Part shown: positions 25,814-33,854 of the stretch, piece by piece | Position numbering within the stretch: position 1 is the stretch's first letter | How the letters are laid out: every line of letters starts with the position of its first letter | DNA from: Pseudooceanicola sp. | Lineage (GTDB): Bacteria > Pseudomonadota > Alphaproteobacteria > Rhodobacterales > Rhodobacteraceae | DNA length: 43,800 bases | Reading direction: 5' to 3' | NCBI GenBank assembly: GCA_002709085.1 | Contig: PAPR01000012.1 | Coordinates: 1-43,800, forward strand | Program-made: the position numbers and the translations under genes | The notes under the pieces: model-generated | Databases searched by the model: none | What the model saw: only the letters and a program-made list of their open reading frames with translations | What the model was told of the DNA's origin: nothing

Positions 25814-25842
25814 GGATTAGGCAGTTGACAGGGTAAGGTCAA
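25814..25842 (-). promoter_or_regulatory. promoter of the ilv leader-ilvBN operon, with overlapping palindrome
   Basis: On the minus strand: TTGACC (25837-25842), 17 bases, TAATCC (25814-25819). The inverted repeat GTTGAC-N8-GTCAAC (25824-25843) overlaps the -35 and spacer and could bind a regulator. The predicted transcript starts near 25807, about 28 bases before the leader peptide. Confidence 0.6.
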
Positions 25843-25843
25843 C

Positions 25844-26112
25844 AGCAATTCGCTGCTAAAAATGTCGCTGAAACCGTATTTTCTTTATGAATATTGCGCA
25901 CTAAGTCAAATTTCTTTGCGAAAGCGCGCTGCGGGCGGAGAATCAGCTTGCCGGAACAGAGCCGGGCGAAGGGCTTGAATGTTGGCGCTGGATGGACCCT
26001 GGCATTAGACGCATGGCGGACCGATCTATCCGTCCACTCCTTCAAACCTGCGAACGTGCATGTTCCCCTGTGCAGCGGGCTGCGGCCTTGGCCCGACAAA
26101 GGCCAATGGTGA
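25844..26112. other. gap upstream of the ilv leader
   Basis: About 270 bases with no supported gene. The AT-rich part at 25855-25910 may contain upstream promoter elements. One minus-strand open frame here shows no family features and no ribosome-binding site. Confidence 0.4.
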
Positions 26113-26316
26113 AGCTGCGGTGAATTCCTGAACCACCTGTCCGCGTGGTTCAGCCGGGGTCTGGGACTAGGTCGGACGGTTCAGCGACAACGACAACGGC
26201 ATGTCCGGCGGGTCATTGACCATGATCACAAGGGCGCCGATGAACTGGCGAGCATGCTGGAAAGCTTTGACGCCGTGACCTCGGGTCAGGCAGATGCCTA
26301 CCATGGCGCGAAGTAA
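26113..26316 (+). pseudogene. degraded coding fragment (about 67 codons, no start codon)
   Basis: An open plus-strand frame between TGA (26110) and TAA (26314) reads like protein: EFLNHLSAWFSRGLGLGR near the start and RRVIDHDHKGADELASMLES then FDAVTSGQADAYHGAK at the end. No usable start codon opens it. An ATG at 26106 with different phase could be the original start if one frameshift occurred nearby. A bidirectional terminator follows 90 bases later. Family not recognised. It could also be a real small gene with an unusual start. Confidence 0.35.
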
Positions 26317-26403
26317 TACGGGGCAGGCCAGCATCCGGCCTGGGTCTATTTTGCCACCGTGCCACCGTGCCGCCGATCACCGCGCGCAAAGCTGGGTAAA
26401 AAG

Positions 26404-26436
26404 AACGCCCGGTCCCGCAAAGGGCCGGGCGTTTTT
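26404..26436. terminator. bidirectional intrinsic terminator
   Basis: AACGCCCGG (26404-26412) pairs perfectly with CCGGGCGTT (26425-26433), with T-runs on both sides (TTTTT on plus, CTTTTT on minus). It ends the bpt operon on the minus strand and any plus-strand transcript from the fragment at 26.1-26.3 kb. Confidence 0.8.
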
Positions 26437-26469
26437 CACGTTTCGATCAAGATGCGATGCGGCGATAGG

Positions 26470-26790
26470 TCAGTCGTCGTGCACAGTGCCTAGGTTGGTC
26501 ATCACCATCTTGGCCACCGACATGTCGCGCAGACCGGAAAGCTGCACATGGCGCGGATCCGCGCGGTAGGCGATCAGCGCATCGGCATCCGGGAATTGCA
26601 CGCGATGGATTTCGTCCGGGCCGTCGGGCGCGTCGGTCTTGGACGGTCGGTCCACGCCGAGGATCTGCCCGCCGTGATCCTGAACGATGCCGAGGATCAG
26701 GTCCTGGAACTTGCGAAAGTCGGCTTCGGCGCCCGGTGCCTCCCAAAGTTCGGCCAAGAGGTTGCAGCTGCGCCCTGTCACACCGATCAA
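26470..26790 (-). CDS. small alpha/beta-barrel-like protein of unknown function
   Basis: 106 residues if the TTG at 26790 is used; that codon overlaps the bpt stop (TTGA). A GTG at 26781 is an alternative. The sequence ([39 protein letters not shown], then [21 protein letters not shown]) resembles the ferredoxin-like dimeric alpha/beta-barrel group (DUF1330/stress-responsive barrel), whose members have varied roles. No catalytic residues can be named. It is the last gene of the bpt operon, followed directly by an intrinsic terminator. Confidence 0.7.
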   Translation of the reverse strand: MIGVTGRSCNLLAELWEAPGAEADFRKFQDLILGIVQDHGGQILGVDRPSKTDAPDGPDEIHRVQFPDADALIAYRADPRHVQLSGLRDMSVAKMVMTNLGTVHDD

Positions 26791-27605
26791 CCGCGCGGTG
26801 ATCTGAGGTCAGGCAGCGAGATATTTGCCACCTGTTCTGCAATCGGGTCGGTCTTGAGCGGGTGGCGTTCACTGTCATAATCGGCGGGGTCGCGCATCCG
26901 TGCCCATTCGCCTCCGACATATAGCTCAACCCCCTTGAATTTTGTCTTATAACCCATCTTGGGCGAGCCGGGGACCCAATAGCCGAGGTAGACATAGGGA
27001 AGCCCGGCTTCTCGCGCGATCTCGATATGATCGAGGATCATGTAGGTGCCCAGACTGTCGCCGGGGTGATCGGGATCGTAGAACGAATAGACCATCGACA
27101 ATCCATCATCCAGCACGTCGGTCAGGGCCACCCCGGTCAACCCGCGATCTGGGTGGGTATATTCGATGACTCGCGACCGGATCGGAGTTTCCTCGACCAT
27201 GGCCGCGAATTCAAAGACGTCCATGTCGGCCATGCCGCCGTCGGCATGGCGATGATCGAGGTAGTCGCGAAACAGTTCGTATTGCTCCTCGGTCGCCCAG
27301 GGCGACGTCGCTCGCCGCTGGACCTGCGCATTGCGGCGCTGCGTCTTGCGCTGGCTCTTGCTCGGGGCAAAGGCCGAGACGTCTATGCGCGCGGAAATGC
27401 AGGCGGCACAATCCGCGCAGGAGGGCCGGTAAAGAACATTCTGCGACCGCCGAAAACCTTGTTTTGACAAGGTGTCATTCAATTGTGACGCCGCGTCCCC
27501 ACTGAGCGAGGTAAACAGCTTCCTCTCCATCCGGCCCTCAAGGTAGGGGCAAGGCTGAGGGGCCGTCACATAGAATTGCGGCGTCAGAGGCAGTGTGTGG
27601 CGCAT
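26787..27605 (-). CDS. bpt: aspartate/glutamate leucyltransferase (N-degron pathway)
   Basis: 272 residues. Bpt attaches leucine from Leu-tRNA to proteins with N-terminal Asp or Glu, marking them for ClpS/ClpAP. Seen: [22 protein letters not shown], with the conserved CPY near the N-terminus, [32 protein letters not shown] (the Cys-rich block shared with ATE1), [36 protein letters not shown], and [24 protein letters not shown]. The N-terminal cysteine layout and 240-280 residue length are those of bacterial Bpt rather than eukaryotic ATE1. Its stop overlaps the next small gene. A TTTGACGGCG direct repeat lies about 130 bases upstream. Confidence 0.95.
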   Translation of the reverse strand: MRHTLPLTPQFYVTAPQPCPYLEGRMERKLFTSLSGDAASQLNDTLSKQGFRRSQNVLYRPSCADCAACISARIDVSAFAPSKSQRKTQRRNAQVQRRATSPWATEEQYELFRDYLDHRHADGGMADMDVFEFAAMVEETPIRSRVIEYTHPDRGLTGVALTDVLDDGLSMVYSFYDPDHPGDSLGTYMILDHIEIAREAGLPYVYLGYWVPGSPKMGYKTKFKGVELYVGGEWARMRDPADYDSERHPLKTDPIAEQVANISLPDLRSPRG

Positions 27606-27734
27606 TGGTTAATAAAACTGGACTGTTGGGCAGATCGTGCTGATTTCAGGAAACGATACAGAAGGCAGGTGATAAGTCAAAGGTTCAGAGGGGTAACTTC
27701 CTTCGCCATCACAAAGTTGCCTGTACGCCGGGGA

Positions 27735-27765
27735 TTTGACGGCGTTTCCTTCCTGTTTGACGGCG
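27735..27765. repeat. TTTGACGGCG direct repeat, two copies 21 bp apart
   Basis: Identical 10-mers at 27735-27744 and 27756-27765, spaced exactly two helical turns, upstream of bpt (start 27605, minus). The spacing suits binding of a protein on one DNA face; no regulator is identified. Confidence 0.4.
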
Positions 27766-27824
27766 AAAAGTCAACCATGTCACGCCTCGAACGGCGAGCG
27801 CGAGAATGTGCGTCCAAAGACGAG

Positions 27825-27866
27825 ACACCGGCCCGGCGCGCATGACGGGCCGAACCGGTGTTTGTT
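27825..27866. terminator. stem-loop downstream of the RDD gene
   Basis: ACACCGG (27825-27831) pairs with CCGGTGT (27855-27861), with inner CCCG/CGGG pairing. It lies 12 bases after the RDD-gene stop (minus). The T-rich side is on the plus strand, so termination on the minus strand would be weak. Confidence 0.4.
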
Positions 27867-27878
27867 TCGATTCGAGGA

Positions 27879-28328
27879 TCAATGGCCTGCGCGACGATTG
27901 ATTGCCACCGTTCCCAGCACATTGTCCGTCAGGCCTTGCGCCCGCGATCCAGTCAGCATCAACCCAACAGAGACCACCTGCAGCAGTGGAAACGCGACGG
28001 AGACCGAATAACCAAGCGTGTGTAAGAAGGCGGTTCCACCATCCAGCCTGTCGCCGTTGCCATCGCGAAGTTCGATAGCCAAGAGACGCATGCCCCAGGT
28101 TGCCGAGCCCGAAGCCAGCGTGGACCAGCGGTAGAGAAAGCTGATCACGAGGAACATGAGGGGCAGGAAGAACAACCCGATAAAGGCGGTGAAGGGGACC
28201 AGCACCAGAACCAGCGCGCCGATCAGCACGACATCCACCACCCAGGCCATCAACCGCTTGGACGGGACGTCTGCGTAGAATTCAGGTTGCAGGCTCGGGT
28301 CGGGAATGGCCCAGGTTTCGGTGGTCAT
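27879..28328 (-). CDS. RDD-family membrane protein
   Basis: 149 residues. RDD proteins have three or more membrane helices with Arg and Asp residues in the first two; function is mostly unknown, with proposed transport roles. Seen: SKRLMAWVVDVVLIGALVLVLVPFTAFIGLFFLPLMFLVISFLYRW (Arg and Asp in helix 1), then SGSATWGMRLLAIELRDGNG, the diagnostic GKxxxG-like turn, and a final helix around LGYSVSVAFPLLQVVSVGLML. Start 28328 was chosen because GGAG lies 6 bases upstream; an ATG 6 bases earlier overlaps that site. It follows the DUF2852 gene by 99 bases on the same strand. Confidence 0.88.
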   Translation of the reverse strand: MTTETWAIPDPSLQPEFYADVPSKRLMAWVVDVVLIGALVLVLVPFTAFIGLFFLPLMFLVISFLYRWSTLASGSATWGMRLLAIELRDGNGDRLDGGTAFLHTLGYSVSVAFPLLQVVSVGLMLTGSRAQGLTDNVLGTVAINRRAGH

Positions 28329-28380
28329 CGTCATCTCCGTAAGGGGGCGTGCGTGCCGGGGGCATCCGGCCGGATCGCGA

Positions 28381-28397
28381 GGGGCCAATATGGCCCC
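28381..28397. repeat. stem-loop between DUF2852 and RDD genes
   Basis: GGGGCCA-ATA-TGGCCCC, a perfect 7-bp stem with 3-base loop, in the 99-base gap. No U-tract. It may lower expression of the downstream RDD gene or stabilise the upstream mRNA. Confidence 0.35.
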
Positions 28398-28427
28398 CCG
28401 TGGTGTCGTGGGTCAGGTTGGCCTGGA

Positions 28428-28880
28428 TCAGGCGTTTTCGTCTTCACGCACGGTGTCGTCGCGGGTCTTCTTGGCGCGCTCGTTCATGAATTCGTCGAAC
28501 TCGGCCTTGTCCTTGGCTTCGCGCAGACGTTCGAGGAAGCTCTCGAATTGCTCCTGCTCTTCCTCCAGGCGGCGCAGCGTCTCCGACTTGTAGTTGTCAA
28601 AGGCGACGTTGCCGGAGCTTTTCATCGCGGCAAAGCCGGATTTGCGCATGGCGAGGGACGAACCGTTGGTGCTGCGACAGGATTTGCGAAACATTTGCTT
28701 GCTCCAGATCATGTAGAACAGAAGGGCGAGGCCGACAGGCCAGAAGAAGACAAAGCCAAGGACCATTGCGGCGATCCAGGCCCCTTTGCCTTTGCTGTCG
28801 AGCCAGGCCTCCGACTTGGCGAGCCAACCCAAAGGGCGGGCGGCGCGTTCGGTGTAGCTAGTGGCGGCGGCGGGGGTCAT
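28428..28880 (-). CDS. DUF2852 family membrane protein
   Basis: 150 residues, start supported by GGAG 8 bases upstream. One membrane region (about residues 35-58, KGAWIAAMVLGFVFFWPVGLALLFYMIWS) is followed by a cytoplasmic charged, coiled-coil-prone C-terminus (NYKSETLRRLEEEQEQFESFLERLREAKDKAEFDEFMNER, about 95-135). This helix-hairpin plus coiled-coil form is the DUF2852 pattern of alphaproteobacteria; function unknown. Two near-identical 21-base operator-like sites lie 40 and 98 bases upstream of the start, indicating specific regulation. Confidence 0.85.
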   Translation of the reverse strand: MTPAAATSYTERAARPLGWLAKSEAWLDSKGKGAWIAAMVLGFVFFWPVGLALLFYMIWSKQMFRKSCRSTNGSSLAMRKSGFAAMKSSGNVAFDNYKSETLRRLEEEQEQFESFLERLREAKDKAEFDEFMNERAKKTRDDTVREDENA

Positions 28881-28920
28881 GTCAGGTGCTCCGTATTCGT
28901 TACTGCGTTGGTTTGTTATG

Positions 28921-28999
28921 ATGTGAATGCTTTTCACATTACCAAGATTGGGTCTGCGGTACTCACCTGCAAGGGTTTATGTGAATGTTTTTTACATTA
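28921..28999. promoter_or_regulatory. twin 21-base operator-like sites upstream of DUF2852
   Basis: Bases 28921-28941 and 28979-28999 are 19/21 identical and share TGTGAATGyTTTTyACA. The first is a near-perfect palindrome (TGTGAA-N5-TTCACA); the second has one substitution in an arm. They lie 58 bases apart, start to start. The proximal site would fall between -35-like TTGGTA and -10-like sequences of the minus-strand promoter, as for a repressor. Confidence 0.6.
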
Positions 29000-29006
29000 A
29001 GCGACT

Positions 29007-29474
29007 TTATTGAACAAAATCAGCTTGTTGAGATCCGGAAATTCGGAGGAGATCAGCCGGGTTCAGCGCAAAAACGTGATGCGGGGTGCCCGCAGCGGCC
29101 CAGATTCGTTCAAAGGTCAGCAGCTTTGGGTCGGTCCACGCGCGGATCGGGTTCAGATGGCCGAGAGGTGCGACACCGCCGATGGCAAAGCCGGTTTGCG
29201 CCCGGATCAATGCCGCATCCGCCTTGCATAACGGTTCTCCCGCCAGTGCGCTCGCCTTGGCCTGATCCACCATGTTGCCGCCGGCGGTCAGAAACAGCAA
29301 AGCCTCGCCCGAGGTCTCACCGGCAAAGATGATCGACTTGGCGATCTGGTCCAGATGACAGCCGACCCCCTCCGCGGCCTCTTGCGCAGTGCGCGCAGTG
29401 CCGAGTTCGACGATTTCAACTTCGATCCCGGCGTCTGCCAGCGCGCGGGAGACGCGTTTCATGCTCTTGCTCAT
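29007..29474 (-). CDS. YbaK/EbsC family aminoacyl-tRNA deacylase
   Basis: 155 residues. Proteins of the YbaK/ProX fold hydrolyse mischarged aminoacyl-tRNAs (Cys- or Ala-tRNA-Pro and others). Seen: AQEAAEGVGCHLDQIAKSIIFAG with the conserved Lys, LFLTAGGNMVDQAKASALAG, then FAIGGVAPLGHLNPIRAWTDP, the GGVxPxG loop that binds the 3' end. The exact substrate cannot be read. Start: ATG at 29474, with ATG at 29462 as an alternative. It is divergent from glnE, whose likely start is 65 bases away. Confidence 0.88.
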   Translation of the reverse strand: MSKSMKRVSRALADAGIEVEIVELGTARTAQEAAEGVGCHLDQIAKSIIFAGETSGEALLFLTAGGNMVDQAKASALAGEPLCKADAALIRAQTGFAIGGVAPLGHLNPIRAWTDPKLLTFERIWAAAGTPHHVFALNPADLLRISGSQQADFVQ

Positions 29475-29538
29475 GCGGGCGATCCTGTCGCAGAACCGGG
29501 CCATTGACCAGACCCGCCAAGGCAGCGAATGTCGCGCC

Positions 29539-32376
29539 ATGAGCTTTGCCAATCGCCAGACCCGCAGCCCGCGCCCGCATGATCCTGATCGGGCGGCAGA
29601 TGCCCGCGCGCTTCTGCCCTTGTCGGGGGGGCTGGGCGATCTGATCGCCGGGGCAGGCGGGTGCAGCCCCTTCCTGCTGTCCCTGTTGCAAAAGGAAACC
29701 CCTTGGATCGCCGAAGCGCTGGAGGATCCCGAGGCGGCGTTGAGCGATGAGTTCGACCGCCTGCGTGCCATCGAGGTCAGCGCGCCCGAGACGCTGAAGG
29801 CCGCGCTTCGACAGGGTAAACGGCGCGTTGCCTTGCTGATCGCGCTTGCCGACCTCGGCGGCGTCTGGCCACTGGAGGAGGTGACAGGTGCCCTCTCGCG
29901 CTTTGCCGACCTCGCCTGCGATCTGGCCCTGCGTGCGGTGCTGCGCCCCCTGATCGCGCGAGGGAAATTGCCGGGGATGAGTGAGGCCGACATTGAGACT
30001 GGCGCCGGAATGATCATTCTGGCCATGGGAAAGATGGGCGCGGGCGAGTTGAACTATTCATCTGACATTGACCTGATCAGCCTGTTTGACGAAAGCCGCT
30101 ATGACGCCGACACCTATAACGAGGCGCGTCCGATCTATATCCGCGCCACGCGCGCCATCGCCGCGATGCTCTCCGATATAACCGAGGACGGCTACGTCTT
30201 TCGCACGGATCTGCGCTTGCGGCCCGATCCATCTGTCACGCCGGTTTGCCTCTCGACCGAAATGGCAGAACGCTATTACGAGAGCCTCGGGCGAACGTGG
30301 GAGCGCGCCGCCTATATCAAGGCGCGGCCCGCCGCCGGGGACATCGCTGCCGGTGAGACCTTTATCGCCGCGCTGCGCCCCTTTGTCTGGCGGCGCCACC
30401 TCGATTTCGCGGCCATTCAGGACGCCCATGACATGCGGCAGGCGATCCGCGATCACAAGGGGCACCACGGCGCGATCACTCTGCCGGGTCACGACATGAA
30501 GCTGGGGCGCGGCGGCATCCGGGAGGTCGAATTCTTTGCCCAGTTTCACCAGATCATCGCTGGCGGGCGCGACCCCGGTTTGCGGGTCCGTGGCACCGTC
30601 GAGGCGCTCGGCCTGCTGTCGGACCGTCAATGGGCTCCGCTGGACGTGACAGAGAGGCTGGCGTCGCATTACCGCGCCCTGCGTGATGTTGAACACCGCA
30701 TCCAGATGGTGAACGACGCCCAGACCCACGAGCTGCCGCAGTCGGAGGACGGCATCGACAGGATCGCGGCACTGTCGGACATGGATGGGGCGAGCTTCCG
30801 AAAGGACCTCAGGCAACGGCTGGAGGAGGTGCACACCACCTGCGAGACCTTCTTTGCACAAGAATCCTGCCGCATGCCGCCCTCGCCAACCCCCGAGGAT
30901 GCGCCCACCATCTCCCCCGAGTTGATTGAGCGCTGGCGCAGTTATCCCGCCCTGCGTTCAACCCGTGCGCAGGAGATTTTTGCCCGTCTGCGTCCCCGCC
31001 TAATGGATGCCCTGTCACGCGCAACAAAACCTGACGAGGCGCTGGTCGCCTTTGACGGTTTTCTGGCCGGATTGCCTGCAGGCGTACAGTTGTTTTCGCT
31101 GTTCGAGGCGAATCCTCAACTGATCGACCTGCTTGGCGACATCGCCGGGACGGCACCGGACCTTGCGGTCTACCTGTCGCGCAATTCTTCGGTGTTCGAC
31201 GCGGTGATCGGCGGGGCCTTCTTTGCCGAATGGCCCGGTGCGGATAAACTGAGCGAGCGCTTGAGTAGACTTCTGGCAGCAGAGGAGGACTACGAGGCCC
31301 GGCTCGACACCGCGCGGCGCTGGCAGAAGGAATGGCATTTCCGCATCGGGGTGCATCACCTGCGCGGCCTGATCGGGCCGGTCGAGGCGGCCGAGCAATA
31401 TTCCGACCTTGCCGACGCGGTCCTGCGCGGGCTCTGGCCGGTGGTTCAGGATAATTTTGCGCTGCGGCACGGCCCGCCTCCGGGGCGCGGGGCGATTGTG
31501 ATCGGGGCGGGTTCGCTGGGCGCGCGGCGGCTGAATGCGCGCTCTGATCTGGACCTGATCGTGATGTATGACGCCGACGGAGTGGACTCATCCGACGGCA
31601 AGCGTCCGCTCGTCTCGCGCGTCTATTATGCCAAGCTTACCAAGGCTTTGGTGACCTCGTTGTCTGCCCCCACGGCTGAGGGTCGGCTTTACGAGGTGGA
31701 TATGCGGCTGCGTCCTTCTGGCAATCAGGGGCCGGTCGCGACCTCCTGGCCCGCGTTCCGTGCCTATCACGAGACCGAAGCCTGGACCTGGGAGCATCTG
31801 GCCCTTACCTCCGCCCGTCCCGTGGCGGGGCCTCAGTCGTTGCGTGAAGATACCGAAGCCTTTCGCCGCACGGTCCTGGCACAGCCCCGCGATCAGCTGG
31901 GCCTGCGTCGGGACGTCGCCGAAATGCGGGCCCGCATTGCCGCCGCACGCGGCGAGGCGCGCGATTGGGACATGAAGCTGGGGCGCGGTCGCACGCAGGA
32001 GATCGAGTTGCTGGCGCAGGCGGGGATCCTCGCGATCGGGACCGGCGAGTCGGACATCCACGCCGGGTTGGACGCCGCCGCACAGATCGGCTGGATCACT
32101 GCCGATCAGGCCAGCGACCTCGATCAGGCCTGGGCGCAATTCTGGGCGTTCAGCCTCACGACCAAGCTCTTGACGTCCCGACCTCTCGATCCCGCCGCCT
32201 TGGGTCGCGGGGGGTGGGAGTTGTTGCTACGTGACACCGGTTCGGATAGCTGGTCAGAGCTTCGGGATCATCTCGAAGAGCTGCGTGCGCGCGCCGCGAA
32301 GGCGGTGGATGCTGCCTTGGCCGTCGATCCCGAGGAGGCACGCGGCGGGGCAAATGTGGATGAAGAGGACCGCTAG
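29539..32376 (+). CDS. glnE: bifunctional glutamine synthetase adenylyltransferase/deadenylase
   Basis: 945 residues from MSFANRQTR; the frame stays open upstream, but only this start fits the family length and lies after the divergent ybaK start. GlnE adenylylates and deadenylylates a tyrosine of glutamine synthetase in answer to PII. Two nucleotidyltransferase domains are visible: ELNYSSDIDLISLFDE (about residue 170, deadenylylation domain) and RRLNARSDLDLIVMYDAD (about residue 663, adenylylation domain), each with the paired aspartates for Mg2+. Both are followed by DMKLGRGGIREVEFFAQ or DMKLGRGRTQEIELLAQ. No strong ribosome-binding site is seen at the start. Confidence 0.95.
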   Translation: MSFANRQTRSPRPHDPDRAADARALLPLSGGLGDLIAGAGGCSPFLLSLLQKETPWIAEALEDPEAALSDEFDRLRAIEVSAPETLKAALRQGKRRVALLIALADLGGVWPLEEVTGALSRFADLACDLALRAVLRPLIARGKLPGMSEADIETGAGMIILAMGKMGAGELNYSSDIDLISLFDESRYDADTYNEARPIYIRATRAIAAMLSDITEDGYVFRTDLRLRPDPSVTPVCLSTEMAERYYESLGRTWERAAYIKARPAAGDIAAGETFIAALRPFVWRRHLDFAAIQDAHDMRQAIRDHKGHHGAITLPGHDMKLGRGGIREVEFFAQFHQIIAGGRDPGLRVRGTVEALGLLSDRQWAPLDVTERLASHYRALRDVEHRIQMVNDAQTHELPQSEDGIDRIAALSDMDGASFRKDLRQRLEEVHTTCETFFAQESCRMPPSPTPEDAPTISPELIERWRSYPALRSTRAQEIFARLRPRLMDALSRATKPDEALVAFDGFLAGLPAGVQLFSLFEANPQLIDLLGDIAGTAPDLAVYLSRNSSVFDAVIGGAFFAEWPGADKLSERLSRLLAAEEDYEARLDTARRWQKEWHFRIGVHHLRGLIGPVEAAEQYSDLADAVLRGLWPVVQDNFALRHGPPPGRGAIVIGAGSLGARRLNARSDLDLIVMYDADGVDSSDGKRPLVSRVYYAKLTKALVTSLSAPTAEGRLYEVDMRLRPSGNQGPVATSWPAFRAYHETEAWTWEHLALTSARPVAGPQSLREDTEAFRRTVLAQPRDQLGLRRDVAEMRARIAAARGEARDWDMKLGRGRTQEIELLAQAGILAIGTGESDIHAGLDAAAQIGWITADQASDLDQAWAQFWAFSLTTKLLTSRPLDPAALGRGGWELLLRDTGSDSWSELRDHLEELRARAAKAVDAALAVDPEEARGGANVDEEDR

Positions 32377-32379
32377 ATC

Positions 32380-32655
32380 ATGTCGGAAGACCTAGACGTA
32401 AACGATCCAAAGGGGTTGATCCGTGAAAGCTACCGGATCGATGGTTTGGGCGAGGCAGAGTGCCGCTCCATCCTCATCGATTGGGCCTTGAGCCTGCCGG
32501 ACTCTGTCGCGCAGAAGGATGCGCTGAGCGCGCTGATCGCCCGGCACGCCGATCAGGCGCATGATCATCCAATGACGCGCTTGATGTCCGAGGGGCTGCA
32601 TACGTTCCCCGTCACAGGACGCCGTGGCGGTTGGGCGGCACGGCGCAAGCACTAA
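32380..32655 (+). CDS. small conserved-looking protein of unknown function
   Basis: 91 residues, starting 3 bases after the glnE stop, so translation is probably coupled. The sequence (DPKGLIRESYRIDGLGEAECRSILIDWALSLPDSVAQKDALSALIARHADQAHDHPMTRLMSEGLHTF) looks like a helical cytoplasmic protein with an acidic first half and a basic tail (GRRGGWAARRKH). I do not recognise a family. The tight linkage to glnE suggests co-expression, possibly with a nitrogen-related role, but this is inference. Confidence 0.72.
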   Translation: MSEDLDVNDPKGLIRESYRIDGLGEAECRSILIDWALSLPDSVAQKDALSALIARHADQAHDHPMTRLMSEGLHTFPVTGRRGGWAARRKH

Positions 32656-33116
32656 GGGTGCTGGGCGGTGCTTATGCGGGCGATTTGGGGCCTGGGTGCG
32701 CCAAGGCGTTCACCATCCCCGTGCCTCGGCTGGATGCGGCGAACCGATCCCCTGCGCCCAGTCGTCCCGGTCCAGTCCGTCACGGCCCGATCCAACGCGA
32801 CCAGATCAGCGCCGCCTCATCGCGGAATAATAGGTTGGCGGGCCCGCACGCGACCGTTTGGTAGACGCATTCCCGAGGACCTGTTCATACAGGTGGGCGC
32901 CGGGTAACCGAACCACGGTCCGGACAGAGCCAGCTCCCTCGGATTTGCTTAAGGCCACCGGAATGTTACCGTTCACGAGAAGGGCAGCACCCGCCACGGA
33001 TTGAGATAGTCGGTCCACCGGTCCCCGACAAGGGCCTAGGCGAAATGGCGGCGAGGTTTGTCGTGAGGGCGAGCCTATGGCCGAGCGTGTCGGTCAACCC
33101 CGTGCGCGTTCGACGA
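32656..33116. other. 461-base interval without a supported gene
   Basis: Several frames of 65-80 codons overlap here on both strands, but none has a ribosome-binding site, family motif or normal composition (they are Arg/Pro/Ser-rich). No clear terminator or repeat was found. It may hold a decayed gene between glnE's operon and the convergent ClpP-like gene. Confidence 0.5.
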
Positions 33117-33854
33117 TCAATCCGTCACCATTCCATACTCCGCCAATTCCTCTTCGGTCAGGATGTAGATGGAGTTTGGTGGCGTCGACAGGCCGTGCGT
33201 CATCATCATCGGATCGATGCCCATCTCGTCGAGGTAGCGCATCACCTCGCCCTGACCGCGCTGGATGTCCTGCACGGCGAGAAACGCCGGGAGGAAGGTG
33301 TTCTCTCCGAAAAAATGCTGGTGCACGCCGACGCGGCCTCCGCTCTCGACCACCCGTTCTGTCCCGGCGGCGAGCATGTAGGGGCAGGCGGACAGGCAGA
33401 CGTCGCGCGCACGCACGGTGGTGGTCTTTCCGGCGTCGCGCAGCGCGCGCCCGATGCTCAGCGCATCCGTGACGGACCCGCCCGGCGAATGCAGCACGAT
33501 CTGACTGGCGGAGGAGGTGGCGATCTGCGTCACGATCCGCTCGCCGTCGCCCGCCTCGATGCGCCCGGTCAGGAGGGCGCGATTCCCGTCCAGCGGCTGC
33601 AGAACCAACCGGTCGGGCATCGGCCCGTCAATCTCGGTTCCCGGCGACGCGGGCATCGTCGGATCATAGCGCCGCGTCTGATCGCCGGGCCGGGTCGGCT
33701 GATCGAAAGCAGGGGCGGCGGGGCCGCCGCCCGGCCAAACGAAATCACGCCCGAGATCACCGAGGAAGAGCACAAGCGCCAGCACCAGCTGGAAGACCAG
33801 AACGCCTGTCAGCATGCGACGCACGGGGCGCAGCTTTTCCTGATCGCTCATCAT
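33117..33854 (-). CDS. membrane-anchored ClpP-like serine protease
   Basis: 245 residues. One N-terminal membrane segment (about residues 15-33), a Pro-rich linker (40-80), then a ClpP/crotonase-fold domain. Seen: IVLHSPGGSVTDALSIGRALRD (residues 119-140), the ClpP oxyanion-type SPGGSV; the nucleophile region RDVCLSACPYMLAAG with Ser155; and GVHQHFF with the candidate catalytic His178. The domain probably faces the periplasm. It lacks Clp-ATPase docking features known to me, so it may degrade or process membrane or envelope proteins independently of ATP, like SppA-type enzymes. Its start overlaps the stop of the upstream membrane-protein gene (ATGA), so the two are translationally coupled. 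Confidence 0.85.
   Translation of the reverse strand: MMSDQEKLRPVRRMLTGVLVFQLVLALVLFLGDLGRDFVWPGGGPAAPAFDQPTRPGDQTRRYDPTMPASPGTEIDGPMPDRLVLQPLDGNRALLTGRIEAGDGERIVTQIATSSASQIVLHSPGGSVTDALSIGRALRDAGKTTTVRARDVCLSACPYMLAAGTERVVESGGRVGVHQHFFGENTFLPAFLAVQDIQRGQGEVMRYLDEMGIDPMMMTHGLSTPPNSIYILTEEELAEYGMVTD

Noticed and set aside
28921-28999. PpsR photosynthesis-regulator sites
   Set aside because: PpsR sites are TGT-N12-ACA; here the spacing is N11 and no photosynthesis genes are nearby.
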